The notes: generated by a model from the sequence alone, not told the origin. A DNA stretch of 7,594 bases from a bacterium (GCA_021813875.1 JAKAJF010000043.1:1-7594); one strand, 5' to 3'. Counted from the first letter of the stretch, positions 1 to 6,223 are shown. Translations and numbers: made by a program.

Positions 1-593
1 TCGATGGTGGCCTTATTCTCTTCCGGAGAGAAGACGATACGGTCCACGTTGATGAGCCTCAAATTATTTTCCAGGGCGGCCAGCATATTCTTCAGCCCCA
101 CATAATCGATGCCGGCCAGCTCCATGCTGATCTTCAAGCTCTTTACCCCGGCGGGCAGGTTGGAGGCCGCGGCCGGACCGGAACTGCCCGGGCCGGCGGT
201 CTTATCTTCGTCCTTCTTGGTGACGCTCAAAGAAGTCAATAGCAGGCCGCTTCGCGCGGCCATGCTTTCGACCTGGGGCAGGAGATCTTCCTGATCGTCA
301 GAACTCGGCAGGATGGCGGCGATCTTTTCGATATCCCGGGGATCTATCTGATTATAGGCGCCCTCGAGCTCCTTCAATTTGGAAAAATAAGCCTGTTGCT
401 CTCCATAGTCGGCTTGCAGCTTGGCAGTCTCGGCGCTGAGCTGGTTAAGCTCGGCGTACTTGGGCCTGATTAAGAAGAAGAAAGCGCCGGCCAAGAGGAG
501 CAGGCAGATCCCTAAGACGAGCAGACGGAAATATTTGATCAAAAAGACATTAAGTTCCATCTTCCCTTTTTTAATTTTTGGTTCCTTCTCCAT
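1..593 (-). CDS. pilO: PilO-like type IV pilus inner-membrane assembly protein (C-terminus cut by window edge)
   Basis: The first 197 codons are present and the 3' end lies outside the window. The visible protein has a short Lys-rich cytoplasmic start, one transmembrane helix at about residues 23-42 (YFRLLVLGICLLLLAGAFFF), a coiled-coil-like segment at about 46-80, the PilO-type stretch ILPSSDDQEDLLPQVESMA at about 94-112, a Gly/Pro/Ala-rich linker at about 132-149, and the start of a ferredoxin-like periplasmic domain from about 150. In the family, PilO pairs with PilN through its coiled coil and periplasmic domain in the alignment complex of type IV pili (GspM-like in type II secretion). 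It is third in a pilM-pilN-pilO order, and its ATG directly follows the pilN TAA with no gap. No Shine-Dalgarno precedes this ATG, so coupling to pilN is likely. A second in-frame ATG at 560 (residue 12) also keeps the whole membrane helix. Identification rests on topology, motif and gene order. Confidence 0.85.
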   Translation of the reverse strand, partial: MEKEPKIKKGKMELNVFLIKYFRLLVLGICLLLLAGAFFFLIRPKYAELNQLSAETAKLQADYGEQQAYFSKLKELEGAYNQIDPRDIEKIAAILPSSDDQEDLLPQVESMAARSGLLLTSLSVTKKDEDKTAGPGSSGPAAASNLPAGVKSLKISMELAGIDYVGLKNMLAALENNLRLINVDRIVFSPEENKATI

Positions 594-1718
594 TTAATTG
601 GAAATGTTATAAAAGATTGCCGGATCAACGGTAAGCTCCAGGTCGAAATCGATATTCTTGGTCTTTTTGTCGTCGGCAACCTGGAGCTTTCCGCCCCGGG
701 TAGTGGCTGAAATCACCTTTTTGTTATTTTTCAAAACATCGATCTGGTCGACTATGGAACCGAAATCTTGGGCGCGGGCGGAAATCTTATATTTTCCGGA
801 AGTGTCTCCCGCGAAACTGATGAGATAGACGTTCTTCAAGATATTAGCTTCTAAGAACCGGAGGAAGTTGGTCCAGTAGATATGTTTGTTGAAAAGGTCC
901 GAGGTTGTCTTTAAAGTTTTTTGGAAATCAGAAATCTCTCCGGAAATCCCCTTCTTGGAATTGATCTTGGCCATGATGAAATCATAATTGGCCCGGGCTT
1001 CCTGATTCTTGGCCCGCTCTTTCTTTTCGGAAGCCGAAAGGCTGATCAGAGGGAAGGAGATGATCAATCCGGTCAGGACCAGACAGAAGATCAGGAAAGA
1101 AATATTTTTCTTCCATTCGAAAAAACTGACGATTTCCTTATTGACCAGGTTGGTCTCGAGGATATCCGCGTGTTCGCCCGTCTCAGCGGCGGCCGGAGCC
1201 GGCGCTTCGGGTTCTGACAAGGCCTTTCCCTGTCCCTTCTCTTTTTTCTTGAATATTTTTTCAAAGAAGCTCTGGCCTTTTTCTTTTCCTTTTTCAGAGA
1301 CGGGCTCAGGGCTCTTTTCTTCCGGGACCAGCTTCAGGATTTCTTTCTTCGGGGCTTCCGACTTAGCCTTGGCTTCGGCCTTCTTATAATCGATGAGGAT
1401 CTTTTTCTCTTTCTTGAATACCCCCTTCAAAATATCTCCCCAAGACCTCTTCTTTAAATTTTCTAAAGTCCTGGATTCTTCCCTCTTGATGGCCTCCAGG
1501 ACCGCCTGACGGTGATCCTTGAAACCCTCCTCCTTCTTCTCGGTTTTTCCAAGAGGCGCCGGACCCTTCTTGAAGAAAGAAAAAAGACCGGAAGCCTTTT
1601 CCTTCTTACGGTCCGCCCCTCCTTCTGCCTCCGTCTTGACCCATTCGATCTCTCTTTTTCTCTCTTTATGGGGCTTTCTGCTTTTTTTATTTCCTCCGAG
1701 GAAATTTATCTCGGCCAT
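594..1718 (-). CDS. pilN: PilN-like type IV pilus assembly protein with a long charged cytoplasmic arm
   Basis: The protein has 374 residues from the ATG at 1718. PilN normally is about 180-220 residues, with a short cytoplasmic tail that binds PilM, one membrane helix and a periplasmic ferredoxin-like domain. Here the membrane helix is at about residues 205-227 and the periplasmic part (coiled coil about 228-275, then the fold) is normal. The cytoplasmic part is about 200 residues and dominated by Lys, Glu, Ala and Pro. It opens with MAEINFLGG, similar to the INLLP-type PilM-binding motif, and has a second similar motif, LETNLV, at 187-192 just before the helix. Three Phe/Lys patches recur near 44-52, 96-106 and 151-162. 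An upstream in-frame TTG at 1727 would overlap pilM by 8 nt. The ATG at 1718 is preferred because it lies 1 nt after the pilM stop and 10 nt behind an AGGGAG site. The family call is strong from context, but the arm has no recognised domain. Confidence 0.85.
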   Translation of the reverse strand: MAEINFLGGNKKSRKPHKERKREIEWVKTEAEGGADRKKEKASGLFSFFKKGPAPLGKTEKKEEGFKDHRQAVLEAIKREESRTLENLKKRSWGDILKGVFKKEKKILIDYKKAEAKAKSEAPKKEILKLVPEEKSPEPVSEKGKEKGQSFFEKIFKKKEKGQGKALSEPEAPAPAAAETGEHADILETNLVNKEIVSFFEWKKNISFLIFCLVLTGLIISFPLISLSASEKKERAKNQEARANYDFIMAKINSKKGISGEISDFQKTLKTTSDLFNKHIYWTNFLRFLEANILKNVYLISFAGDTSGKYKISARAQDFGSIVDQIDVLKNNKKVISATTRGGKLQVADDKKTKNIDFDLELTVDPAIFYNISN

Positions 1719-1719
1719 A

Positions 1720-2766
1720 TTATTCAAGCTCCCTCATACTCAAGCCGATGGCCACCGACATCGAAGGGCCGATGGCGTCAAGGACCGGCTTCAAGTCGGT
1801 CGGGCAATAGACCCGGGACCAAGGATCGCCGATCACTACTTGCTTGTCTAAGATCTTCGATAAGAAAGCGGGCAGGTTCGCCAAGAGCGCCGACCCTCCG
1901 GACAGGATGACTTTCTCGACCCCGGCCCCGTTCTTGCTCTGGAAAAGGTTCAAAGTATATTTGATCTCATTGATGATCGGGGAGATGGTTTCGGTGATGG
2001 TCTTGGGGATGATATCGGTCTCTGAGCCGGGGTTGCCGATGCCGAGGTCATATTTGAACTGTTCGGCCCGTTCGACGCCGATGTTCAAGTTATTGCCGAT
2101 GGCCGTGGTGATGGTTTCACCGCCGATGTCGATGCTACGGCTGAGCATGGGGATGCCCTTACTGACGATGGAGATGTCGGTGGTGGTGGCCCCGATCTCG
2201 ACGATCATAACCGTGGATTTATCATTGCCCAGAAGCGACCTCACTAGGGCGAAAGTCTCGGTCTCCAGGCTCAAGAGGTTGATCTTGGCCTCCCGGAAAG
2301 TCTCGATATATTTCTTGACCAGCATGCGCGAAGCGCCGGTCAGGAAAACCTTGACGTTCTTGGAGTCTTTCTCCGCCTCATCCTCGATGATCTTCCAGTC
2401 CAGGATCATCTCTTCGAGGGGCAGAGGGATGACTTTCTTGGCCTCCCAGTTGACGGCGGCGGCGATGTCTTTCTTATTGACGCTCGGCAGGTTCAGGATT
2501 GAAGAAAAGACCGAGAAGGCCGGCAGGGCGGCGACGGCGTTCCGGGAAGTCATGCCGGCCTTTTCCCAGATCTTGTTGATGATCTCGGCCGTCCGGGACA
2601 CGTCAGCCTTCCAATCCCTCTTCACGCCGCTTTCTTTGTTCTCGCTGAAGCCGTAGCTGAAAAGTTTCATCCGTCCGGCGTCTTTTTGGAGCTCGACCAG
2701 TTTGACGCTGGAGGTGCCTATATCGATGCCCAGATAATTCTCTTCTTTTGAAAATAATAGACCCAT
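1720..2766 (-). CDS. pilM: PilM, actin-like ATPase of the type IV pilus platform
   Basis: This 348-residue protein is close to the usual PilM length. It carries the actin-fold signature: phosphate-1 loop YLGIDIGTSSVKLVEL at 11-26, phosphate-2 loop VEIGATTTDIS at 189-199, and adenosine-binding VILSGGSALLANLP at 286-299. The stretch VIPLPLEEMILDW at 112-124 is typical of the PilM lobe that receives PilN. There is no signal peptide or membrane segment, so it should be cytoplasmic, binding ATP and the cytoplasmic end of PilN at the pilus base. It is first in the leftward pilM-pilN-pilO unit. The ATG at 2766 follows a GGGGA at 2778-2774 with a 7-nt gap, a modest ribosome site. The bacterial cell-division paralogue FtsA is the main alternative, but the neighbours and motif spelling favour PilM. 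Confidence 0.95.
   Translation of the reverse strand: MGLLFSKEENYLGIDIGTSSVKLVELQKDAGRMKLFSYGFSENKESGVKRDWKADVSRTAEIINKIWEKAGMTSRNAVAALPAFSVFSSILNLPSVNKKDIAAAVNWEAKKVIPLPLEEMILDWKIIEDEAEKDSKNVKVFLTGASRMLVKKYIETFREAKINLLSLETETFALVRSLLGNDKSTVMIVEIGATTTDISIVSKGIPMLSRSIDIGGETITTAIGNNLNIGVERAEQFKYDLGIGNPGSETDIIPKTITETISPIINEIKYTLNLFQSKNGAGVEKVILSGGSALLANLPAFLSKILDKQVVIGDPWSRVYCPTDLKPVLDAIGPSMSVAIGLSMRELE
1729..1734 (-). promoter_or_regulatory. Ribosome binding site deciding the pilN start
   Basis: AGGGAG lies inside the last codons of pilM, 10 nt before the ATG at 1718 but only 1 nt before the in-frame TTG at 1727. The spacing supports the ATG as the pilN start and makes the TTG unlikely. Confidence 0.55.
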
Positions 2767-2783
2767 AGAGATTTCCCCGATCC

Positions 2784-2812
2784 TTAAAAAATCTTTATTA
2801 TATTTTTATAAT
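2784..2812 (+). promoter_or_regulatory. Predicted sigma70-type promoter for the propeller-dsb-radA unit
   Basis: The -35 is TTAAAA at 2784-2789 (4 of 6 matches to TTGACA), followed by a 17-bp spacer and a perfect TATAAT at 2807-2812. The predicted transcript start is near 2819, about 10 nt before the AGGAG at 2829-2833. A second perfect TATAAT at 2817-2822 could act instead, but its -35 (TTTATT) is poorer and it would start transcription on top of the AGGAG. This promoter overlaps the leftward pilM promoter. Confidence 0.55.
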
Positions 2813-2841
2813 ATTATATAATGGATACAGGAGAATGATAA
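2813..2841 (-). promoter_or_regulatory. pilM: Predicted sigma70-type promoter for pilMNO
   Basis: Read on the minus strand, the -35 is TTATCA at 2841-2836 (4 of 6), followed by a 17-bp spacer and a perfect TATAAT at 2818-2813. The predicted start is near 2806, giving a leader of about 40 nt before the pilM ATG. Its -10 abuts the -10 of the rightward promoter within TATAATATTATA, and the two -35 boxes are equidistant from the shared centre. A third minus-strand TATAAT at 2802-2797 has no acceptable -35. Confidence 0.5.
2829..2833 (+). promoter_or_regulatory. Strong Shine-Dalgarno (AGGAG) serving a leader ORF
   Basis: AGGAG is followed by a 9-nt gap and an ATG at 2843, and it is the best Shine-Dalgarno seen at any plus-strand start in the window. 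It is 59 nt from the propeller ATG at 2893, too far to serve it directly. An ATG at 2835 is too close to it and opens only three codons before TGA. Confidence 0.55.
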
Positions 2842-2842
2842 A

Positions 2843-2923
2843 ATGATTTTCTTATTCAATTATAACATAAATCGGCTTGTTCCAACAATACTATGTCCTT
2901 CTTCGAAAAATATAAAAAAATAA
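2843..2923 (+). CDS. Possible 26-codon leader ORF overlapping the propeller start
   Basis: This short frame starts at an ATG 9 nt behind AGGAG and encodes MIFLFNYNINRLVPTILC followed by PSSKNIKK. It overlaps the first ten codons of the propeller gene in another frame and stops with TAA directly after the codons ATA-AAA-AAA. Ribosomes finishing here could reinitiate at the propeller ATG at 2893, which has no Shine-Dalgarno of its own. Alternatively, a -1 slip on the run of seven A residues (2914-2920) would enter the propeller frame just before its membrane helix. No peptide family is recognised. The peptide may have no function of its own, with only the act of translation mattering, or the frame may be chance. 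Confidence 0.3.
   Translation: MIFLFNYNINRLVPTILCPSSKNIKK
2859..2888 (-). promoter_or_regulatory. Possible second, extended -10 promoter for pilMNO
   Basis: On the minus strand there is an extended -10 (TGTTATAAT, 2867-2859) with a weak TTGTTG 18 bp upstream at 2888-2883. Transcription from here would start near 2852 and give a leader of about 86 nt that runs through the symmetric promoter pair. The extended -10 is convincing by sequence but the -35 is weak. It is an alternative or additional pilM promoter. Confidence 0.35.
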
Positions 2924-4131
2924 TTTTCGCCGCCGGCTTCCTCTTGGTGGTCTTTATCTTCGGCTACCTGATCTATTCGACCTTCTTCAAAGGCAGCCTG
3001 CCGGCCCCCGGACAGCCGAATAACCAGCCGGCCGCTTCGAGCACTCCGGCCGGAGAATTGCCGACCTCGGGAGCCGGAACCGGCCAGGTCGCGGAACAGC
3101 CGCCTGCGGCGGGCGGCCTGCCCCAGGGAGGAGCGACCAACGGGGCCAGCCCGATAGCCGATGGCGGCCTGACCCAGACCGCGACCTTGAACCAGGCCCC
3201 CAGCCTGGGCGTGACCATGGGTTCGGACGGCTCCGGCCTCCAATATTACAACCAGGCCGACGGCAAATTCTATCGCATAGACAAGGATGGCAACGCTACG
3301 CCCTTGAGCGACCATGTCTTCTATGACGTCCAGCAGATCACCTGGTCCCCCGCCAAGGACAAAGCCATCCTTGCTTATCCGGACGGCGCCAAGATCGTCT
3401 ATGATTTTACCAACAATAAACAGGTGACTTTGCCGAGCCATTGGAAAGATTTTGACTTCTCCCCCTCGGGAAGCCAGATCGTCCTCAAAAGCATGGGGGT
3501 CGATCCGGACAACCGCTGGCTGGCCGTCGCCAACAATGACGGCTCCAAGGCCAAGCTGATCGAGGCTATCGGAGACAACGAGGCCAACGTCTATCCTTCC
3601 TGGTCCCCCAACAACCAGATCGTCGCCATGTACACCCAGGGCGTCGATTTCGACCGGCAGGAAGTCTTTTTCGTCGGCCAGAATAATGAAAACTTCAAAT
3701 CTACCGTCGTCGAGGGGCGCGGCTTCGAACCTAAATGGGACCCGGCCGGCGACAAACTGCTCTATAGCGTCTATTCGAGCCAGAACGGCCTGAAACCCTC
3801 CCTCTGGATCGTGAACGCCCAAGGAGACGCCATCGGCTCGGGTAGGAAAGACCTGGGAGTCGATACCTGGGCCCATAAATGCACCTTCGCCCAAGACAGC
3901 CTCTACTGCGCGGTTCCCGACCAGCTCGAAAATGGAGCCGGGCTCTTTCCGGAACTGGCGGCGCATACCAACGACCTTCTCTATCGGATCGATCCACAAA
4001 CCGGCCTGAAGAAGCTGGTCGCCATCCCCGACGGCAAATTCAACATGTCCAACCTGATGATCTCGGACAATGGCTATTATCTTTATTTTACTGATGGAAA
4101 TAATATTCTTCATAAAATAAAACTTAAATAA
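2893..4131 (+). CDS. Membrane-anchored TolB/WD40-like beta-propeller protein
   Basis: The 412-residue protein has a short charged start, one transmembrane helix at about 10-32, and a low-complexity Pro/Ala/Gly/Gln linker at about 33-105. An extracytoplasmic domain follows, built from repeated blades of the WSPxxxxIvxxxxxG type. Blade signatures are visible at ITWSPAKDKAILAYPDG (149-165), FDFSPSGSQIVLKS (187-200), PSWSPNNQIVAMYTQG (235-250), EPKWDPAGDKLLYS (279-292), CTFAQDSLYCAVP (330-342) and MISDNGYYLYFTDG (389-402). This indicates about six blades, as in TolB-like or WD40-like propellers, which usually bind proteins or ligands; no catalytic residues can be named. Its only cysteines are C330 and C339, and the next gene is a Dsb-like oxidoreductase. 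The ATG at 2893 is the first possible start in this frame after a stop at 2863, yet it has no Shine-Dalgarno. The fold call is solid and the function is unknown. Confidence 0.8.
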   Translation: MSFFEKYKKIIFAAGFLLVVFIFGYLIYSTFFKGSLPAPGQPNNQPAASSTPAGELPTSGAGTGQVAEQPPAAGGLPQGGATNGASPIADGGLTQTATLNQAPSLGVTMGSDGSGLQYYNQADGKFYRIDKDGNATPLSDHVFYDVQQITWSPAKDKAILAYPDGAKIVYDFTNNKQVTLPSHWKDFDFSPSGSQIVLKSMGVDPDNRWLAVANNDGSKAKLIEAIGDNEANVYPSWSPNNQIVAMYTQGVDFDRQEVFFVGQNNENFKSTVVEGRGFEPKWDPAGDKLLYSVYSSQNGLKPSLWIVNAQGDAIGSGRKDLGVDTWAHKCTFAQDSLYCAVPDQLENGAGLFPELAAHTNDLLYRIDPQTGLKKLVAIPDGKFNMSNLMISDNGYYLYFTDGNNILHKIKLK

Positions 4132-4132
4132 T

Positions 4133-4864
4133 ATGCTCAAAAACAAGAAGAAATTTCCCACCGCTCTCTTTATTACCGCTTCCTTGGCCTCTTTGGCGCT
4201 CCTGCCGGTCTTCTTCCGGGCCTTTCAGTCAGCCTTAAGCTCGTCGGGGAGCGACAACCAGACTTATGTCATCGCCGGCAACCGCCAGCCGGCCGATTCC
4301 GACCCTTTGATCACTAAAGTCCCCGGCCCCAAGGACGCCATCAAGGCGCCCGTCGTCACCCAGAATGATCCGAGCCTCGGACCCGCCGACGCCCCTGTCT
4401 CCCTGGTCATCTTCTCCGATTTCCAGTGCGATTACTGCCAGAAGCAAGAAACGGTCCTGAAGCAGCTCCAGGAACAATATGGCGATAAGATCAGGATCGT
4501 CTGGAAGGATTATCCGGAGAACGACCTGAATTCGGTCTCTTTCAAGGCCAGCTTGGCCGGACGCTGCGCCCAAGAACAGGGAAAATTCTGGCCCTATCAC
4601 GACCTTCTCTACCGGGCCAAGGATCTGCGACCCGACCGGTTCTCCGCCCTGGCCGCCGGCCTGGGGATGGATCAGGCCCGCTTCGAAAGATGCTTGAGCG
4701 ACAACGACGGCCGGAACAGAAATAAGATCATGAATGATATCCTCGAAGCCGACGCCCTGGATATCACCGGCGTGCCCTTCATCTATGTCAACGACCAGGA
4801 ACTGATGGGCCAGACCAGCCTCCAGGAGTTGAAAGACCTGATCGATAAAGAATTGACTAAATAA
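4133..4864 (+). CDS. DsbA-like thiol-disulfide oxidoreductase, membrane anchored or secreted
   Basis: The 243-residue protein starts with KNKKK and a hydrophobic helix at about 10-28, working as an anchor or signal peptide. A linker of about 50 residues leads to a thioredoxin-fold domain of the DsbA/Thioredoxin_4 kind. The segment LGPADAPVSLVIFSDFQCDY (82-101) is typical of the family. The active site is C99-D-Y-C102, the alpha-helical insert contains FWPYHDLLY (152-160), and the cis-proline loop is TGVPFIYVN with P215. C145 and C187, one on either side of the inserted helices, could form a second, structural disulfide. The expected role is to oxidise or isomerise cysteines of exported proteins. 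The start lies 1 nt after the propeller TAA with no Shine-Dalgarno, suggesting coupling. Thioredoxin-domain thiol reductase is an alternative direction of reaction, and no DsbB or VKOR partner is in the window. Confidence 0.88.
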   Translation: MLKNKKKFPTALFITASLASLALLPVFFRAFQSALSSSGSDNQTYVIAGNRQPADSDPLITKVPGPKDAIKAPVVTQNDPSLGPADAPVSLVIFSDFQCDYCQKQETVLKQLQEQYGDKIRIVWKDYPENDLNSVSFKASLAGRCAQEQGKFWPYHDLLYRAKDLRPDRFSALAAGLGMDQARFERCLSDNDGRNRNKIMNDILEADALDITGVPFIYVNDQELMGQTSLQELKDLIDKELTK

Positions 4865-4865
4865 A

Positions 4866-6212
4866 ATGCCCTCCAAACCGACCACCATCTTCGCTTGCCT
4901 GAACTGCGGCGCCCAATCTCCCAAGTGGAGCGGGCGCTGTTTAGAATGCGGCGCCTGGGGGACCTTGAAGGAAGAGCTCCGGGAAAAAGGCGGGGCCGAG
5001 AAGGTCTCCGTGCCGGCCCCGGAGCTGATCGATTTTAAGGAAGTCAGCGAGGAAAAATTGTCGCGGTTCCTGACCGGCATCGACGAAGTGGACCGCGTCT
5101 TGGGCGGCGGCCTAGTCCCCGGCTCCCTCATCCTCCTTTCCGGCGAACCTGGCATCGGCAAATCGACCATCGTCGCCCAGATCGCCGAGAGCCTGGGCAC
5201 GAAAGAGCTGCCCGTCCTTTACGTCTCGGGCGAGGAATCGGCCGGGCAGATCAAGGGCAGGCTCCAGAGGCTCGGCACCGACCTGGGAAAGATCCGCTTT
5301 TTAAACGAGACGAGCGCCGAAAAGATCGCCGCCGCCGCCGAAAAACTCCTGCCCAGACTGGTGATCGTCGATTCCATCCAGACCGTCTACTCGTTCTTGG
5401 TCGAAGCGGAAGCCGGGGGCTTGAACCAGATCAGGGCGACGGCCGCCCGCTTTCTTGAACTGGCCAAGCAGAAGAATGTCGCCGTCATCCTGATCGGCCA
5501 CGTCACCAAGGACGGCCAGCTGGCCGGTCCCAAGGCCTTGGAGCATCTGGTCGATACGGTCATCTATCTGGAGACGGAAACCTTGCATGACTACCGCATC
5601 CTGCGGGCCACCAAAAACCTCTTCGGCTCGGTCAACGAGGTCGGCATCTTCGAGATGACCGGCGCCGGCTTCAAAGAAATCAAGAATCCCTCCGCCATCT
5701 TTTTGGACGAAGTCGGCGAGAGCCTGTCCGGATCGGTCATCAGTTCGGTCATGGAAGGCTCGCGGCCCTTCCTGGTCGAAGTCCAGGCGCTGGTCACCAA
5801 GACCGTCTTCGGCTACCCGCAACGGAAAGCCTCCGGCTTCGACCTGAACCGCCTCCAGGTCCTCTCGGCCGTCCTGACCAAACGCGCCAAGGTCAATCTA
5901 AGCAACCAAGACATTATCCTGAACGTCGTCGGCGGCCTGAAGATCAACGACCCGGCGCTCGACTTGGCCGTCTCGGCCGCCATCATCTCCTCCCTCCTGA
6001 ACCAGACCGTCGACCGCCAGACGCTCGTCTTGGGCGAAGTCGGCCTCGGGGGCGAAATCAGGAACGTTTCCCGCTTGGAGCAGAGACTCAAAGAAGCCGA
6101 AAAGCTCGGCTTTATTAAGGCCATCGTCCCCGGTGCTGAAATAAAGATGGGGGCTTTAAAAATTGAAAAGGTTAAAAATTTAAATGACTTATTAGAGAAA
6201 ATAAAATCTTAG
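4866..6212 (+). CDS. radA: RadA/Sms DNA repair and branch-migration ATPase
   Basis: The 448 residues match normal RadA length and domain order. The zinc finger has C11-x2-C14-x10-C25-x2-C28. The RecA-like ATPase core has Walker A GEPGIGKST (93-101), Walker B LVIVDSIQT (165-173) and the GHVTKDG loop (211-217). The C-terminal Lon-protease-like domain starts at about 275, with GSRPFLVEVQALV (298-310) and GGLKINDPALDLAVSAA (356-372), and lacks the protease serine, as in other RadA proteins. RadA extends D-loops and promotes branch migration in recombinational repair, and in transformable bacteria it processes incoming DNA. The family signature KNRFG reads KNLFG here (250-254), and the usual GSVSQVRE-like stretch reads GGLNQIRA (184-191). 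It begins 1 nt after the dsb-like gene without a Shine-Dalgarno. The last 25 or so codons turn AT-rich. The family call is certain; the effect of the substitutions is unknown. Confidence 0.97.
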   Translation: MPSKPTTIFACLNCGAQSPKWSGRCLECGAWGTLKEELREKGGAEKVSVPAPELIDFKEVSEEKLSRFLTGIDEVDRVLGGGLVPGSLILLSGEPGIGKSTIVAQIAESLGTKELPVLYVSGEESAGQIKGRLQRLGTDLGKIRFLNETSAEKIAAAAEKLLPRLVIVDSIQTVYSFLVEAEAGGLNQIRATAARFLELAKQKNVAVILIGHVTKDGQLAGPKALEHLVDTVIYLETETLHDYRILRATKNLFGSVNEVGIFEMTGAGFKEIKNPSAIFLDEVGESLSGSVISSVMEGSRPFLVEVQALVTKTVFGYPQRKASGFDLNRLQVLSAVLTKRAKVNLSNQDIILNVVGGLKINDPALDLAVSAAIISSLLNQTVDRQTLVLGEVGLGGEIRNVSRLEQRLKEAEKLGFIKAIVPGAEIKMGALKIEKVKNLNDLLEKIKS

Positions 6213-6223
6213 GTCGTCCTCAT

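Noticed and set aside
1719..1727. TTG start for pilN at 1727.
   Set aside because: It lies 1 nt from the AGGGAG and overlaps pilM by 8 nt, while the ATG at 1718 has usable spacing and gives the INLLP-like motif directly at the N-terminus.
1844..2656. Plus-strand open frame of 270 codons opposite pilM.
   Set aside because: pilM on the minus strand has all actin-fold motifs; this frame is Met/Ser-rich shadow sequence.
3000..3210. GC-rich Pro/Ala/Gly stretch considered as a DNA repeat.
   Set aside because: No exact repeated unit is visible; it is a low-complexity linker between the membrane helix and the propeller.
2860..4161. Long minus-strand open frame (433 codons) opposite the propeller gene.
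   Set aside because: It is an antisense shadow of a GC-rich gene. The plus-strand frame has a clear membrane helix and repeated propeller blades, whereas the antisense translation has no recognisable domain.
4235..5200. Minus-strand open frame of 321 codons spanning the dsb-like gene and the start of radA.
   Set aside because: It crosses two well-identified plus-strand genes with intact motifs; the translation is low-complexity and unrecognisable.
6150..6223. Separate promoter for the transporter (TTGAAA at 6163).
   Set aside because: No -10 hexamer is found at an acceptable distance, and the 11-nt gap after radA fits simple read-through.
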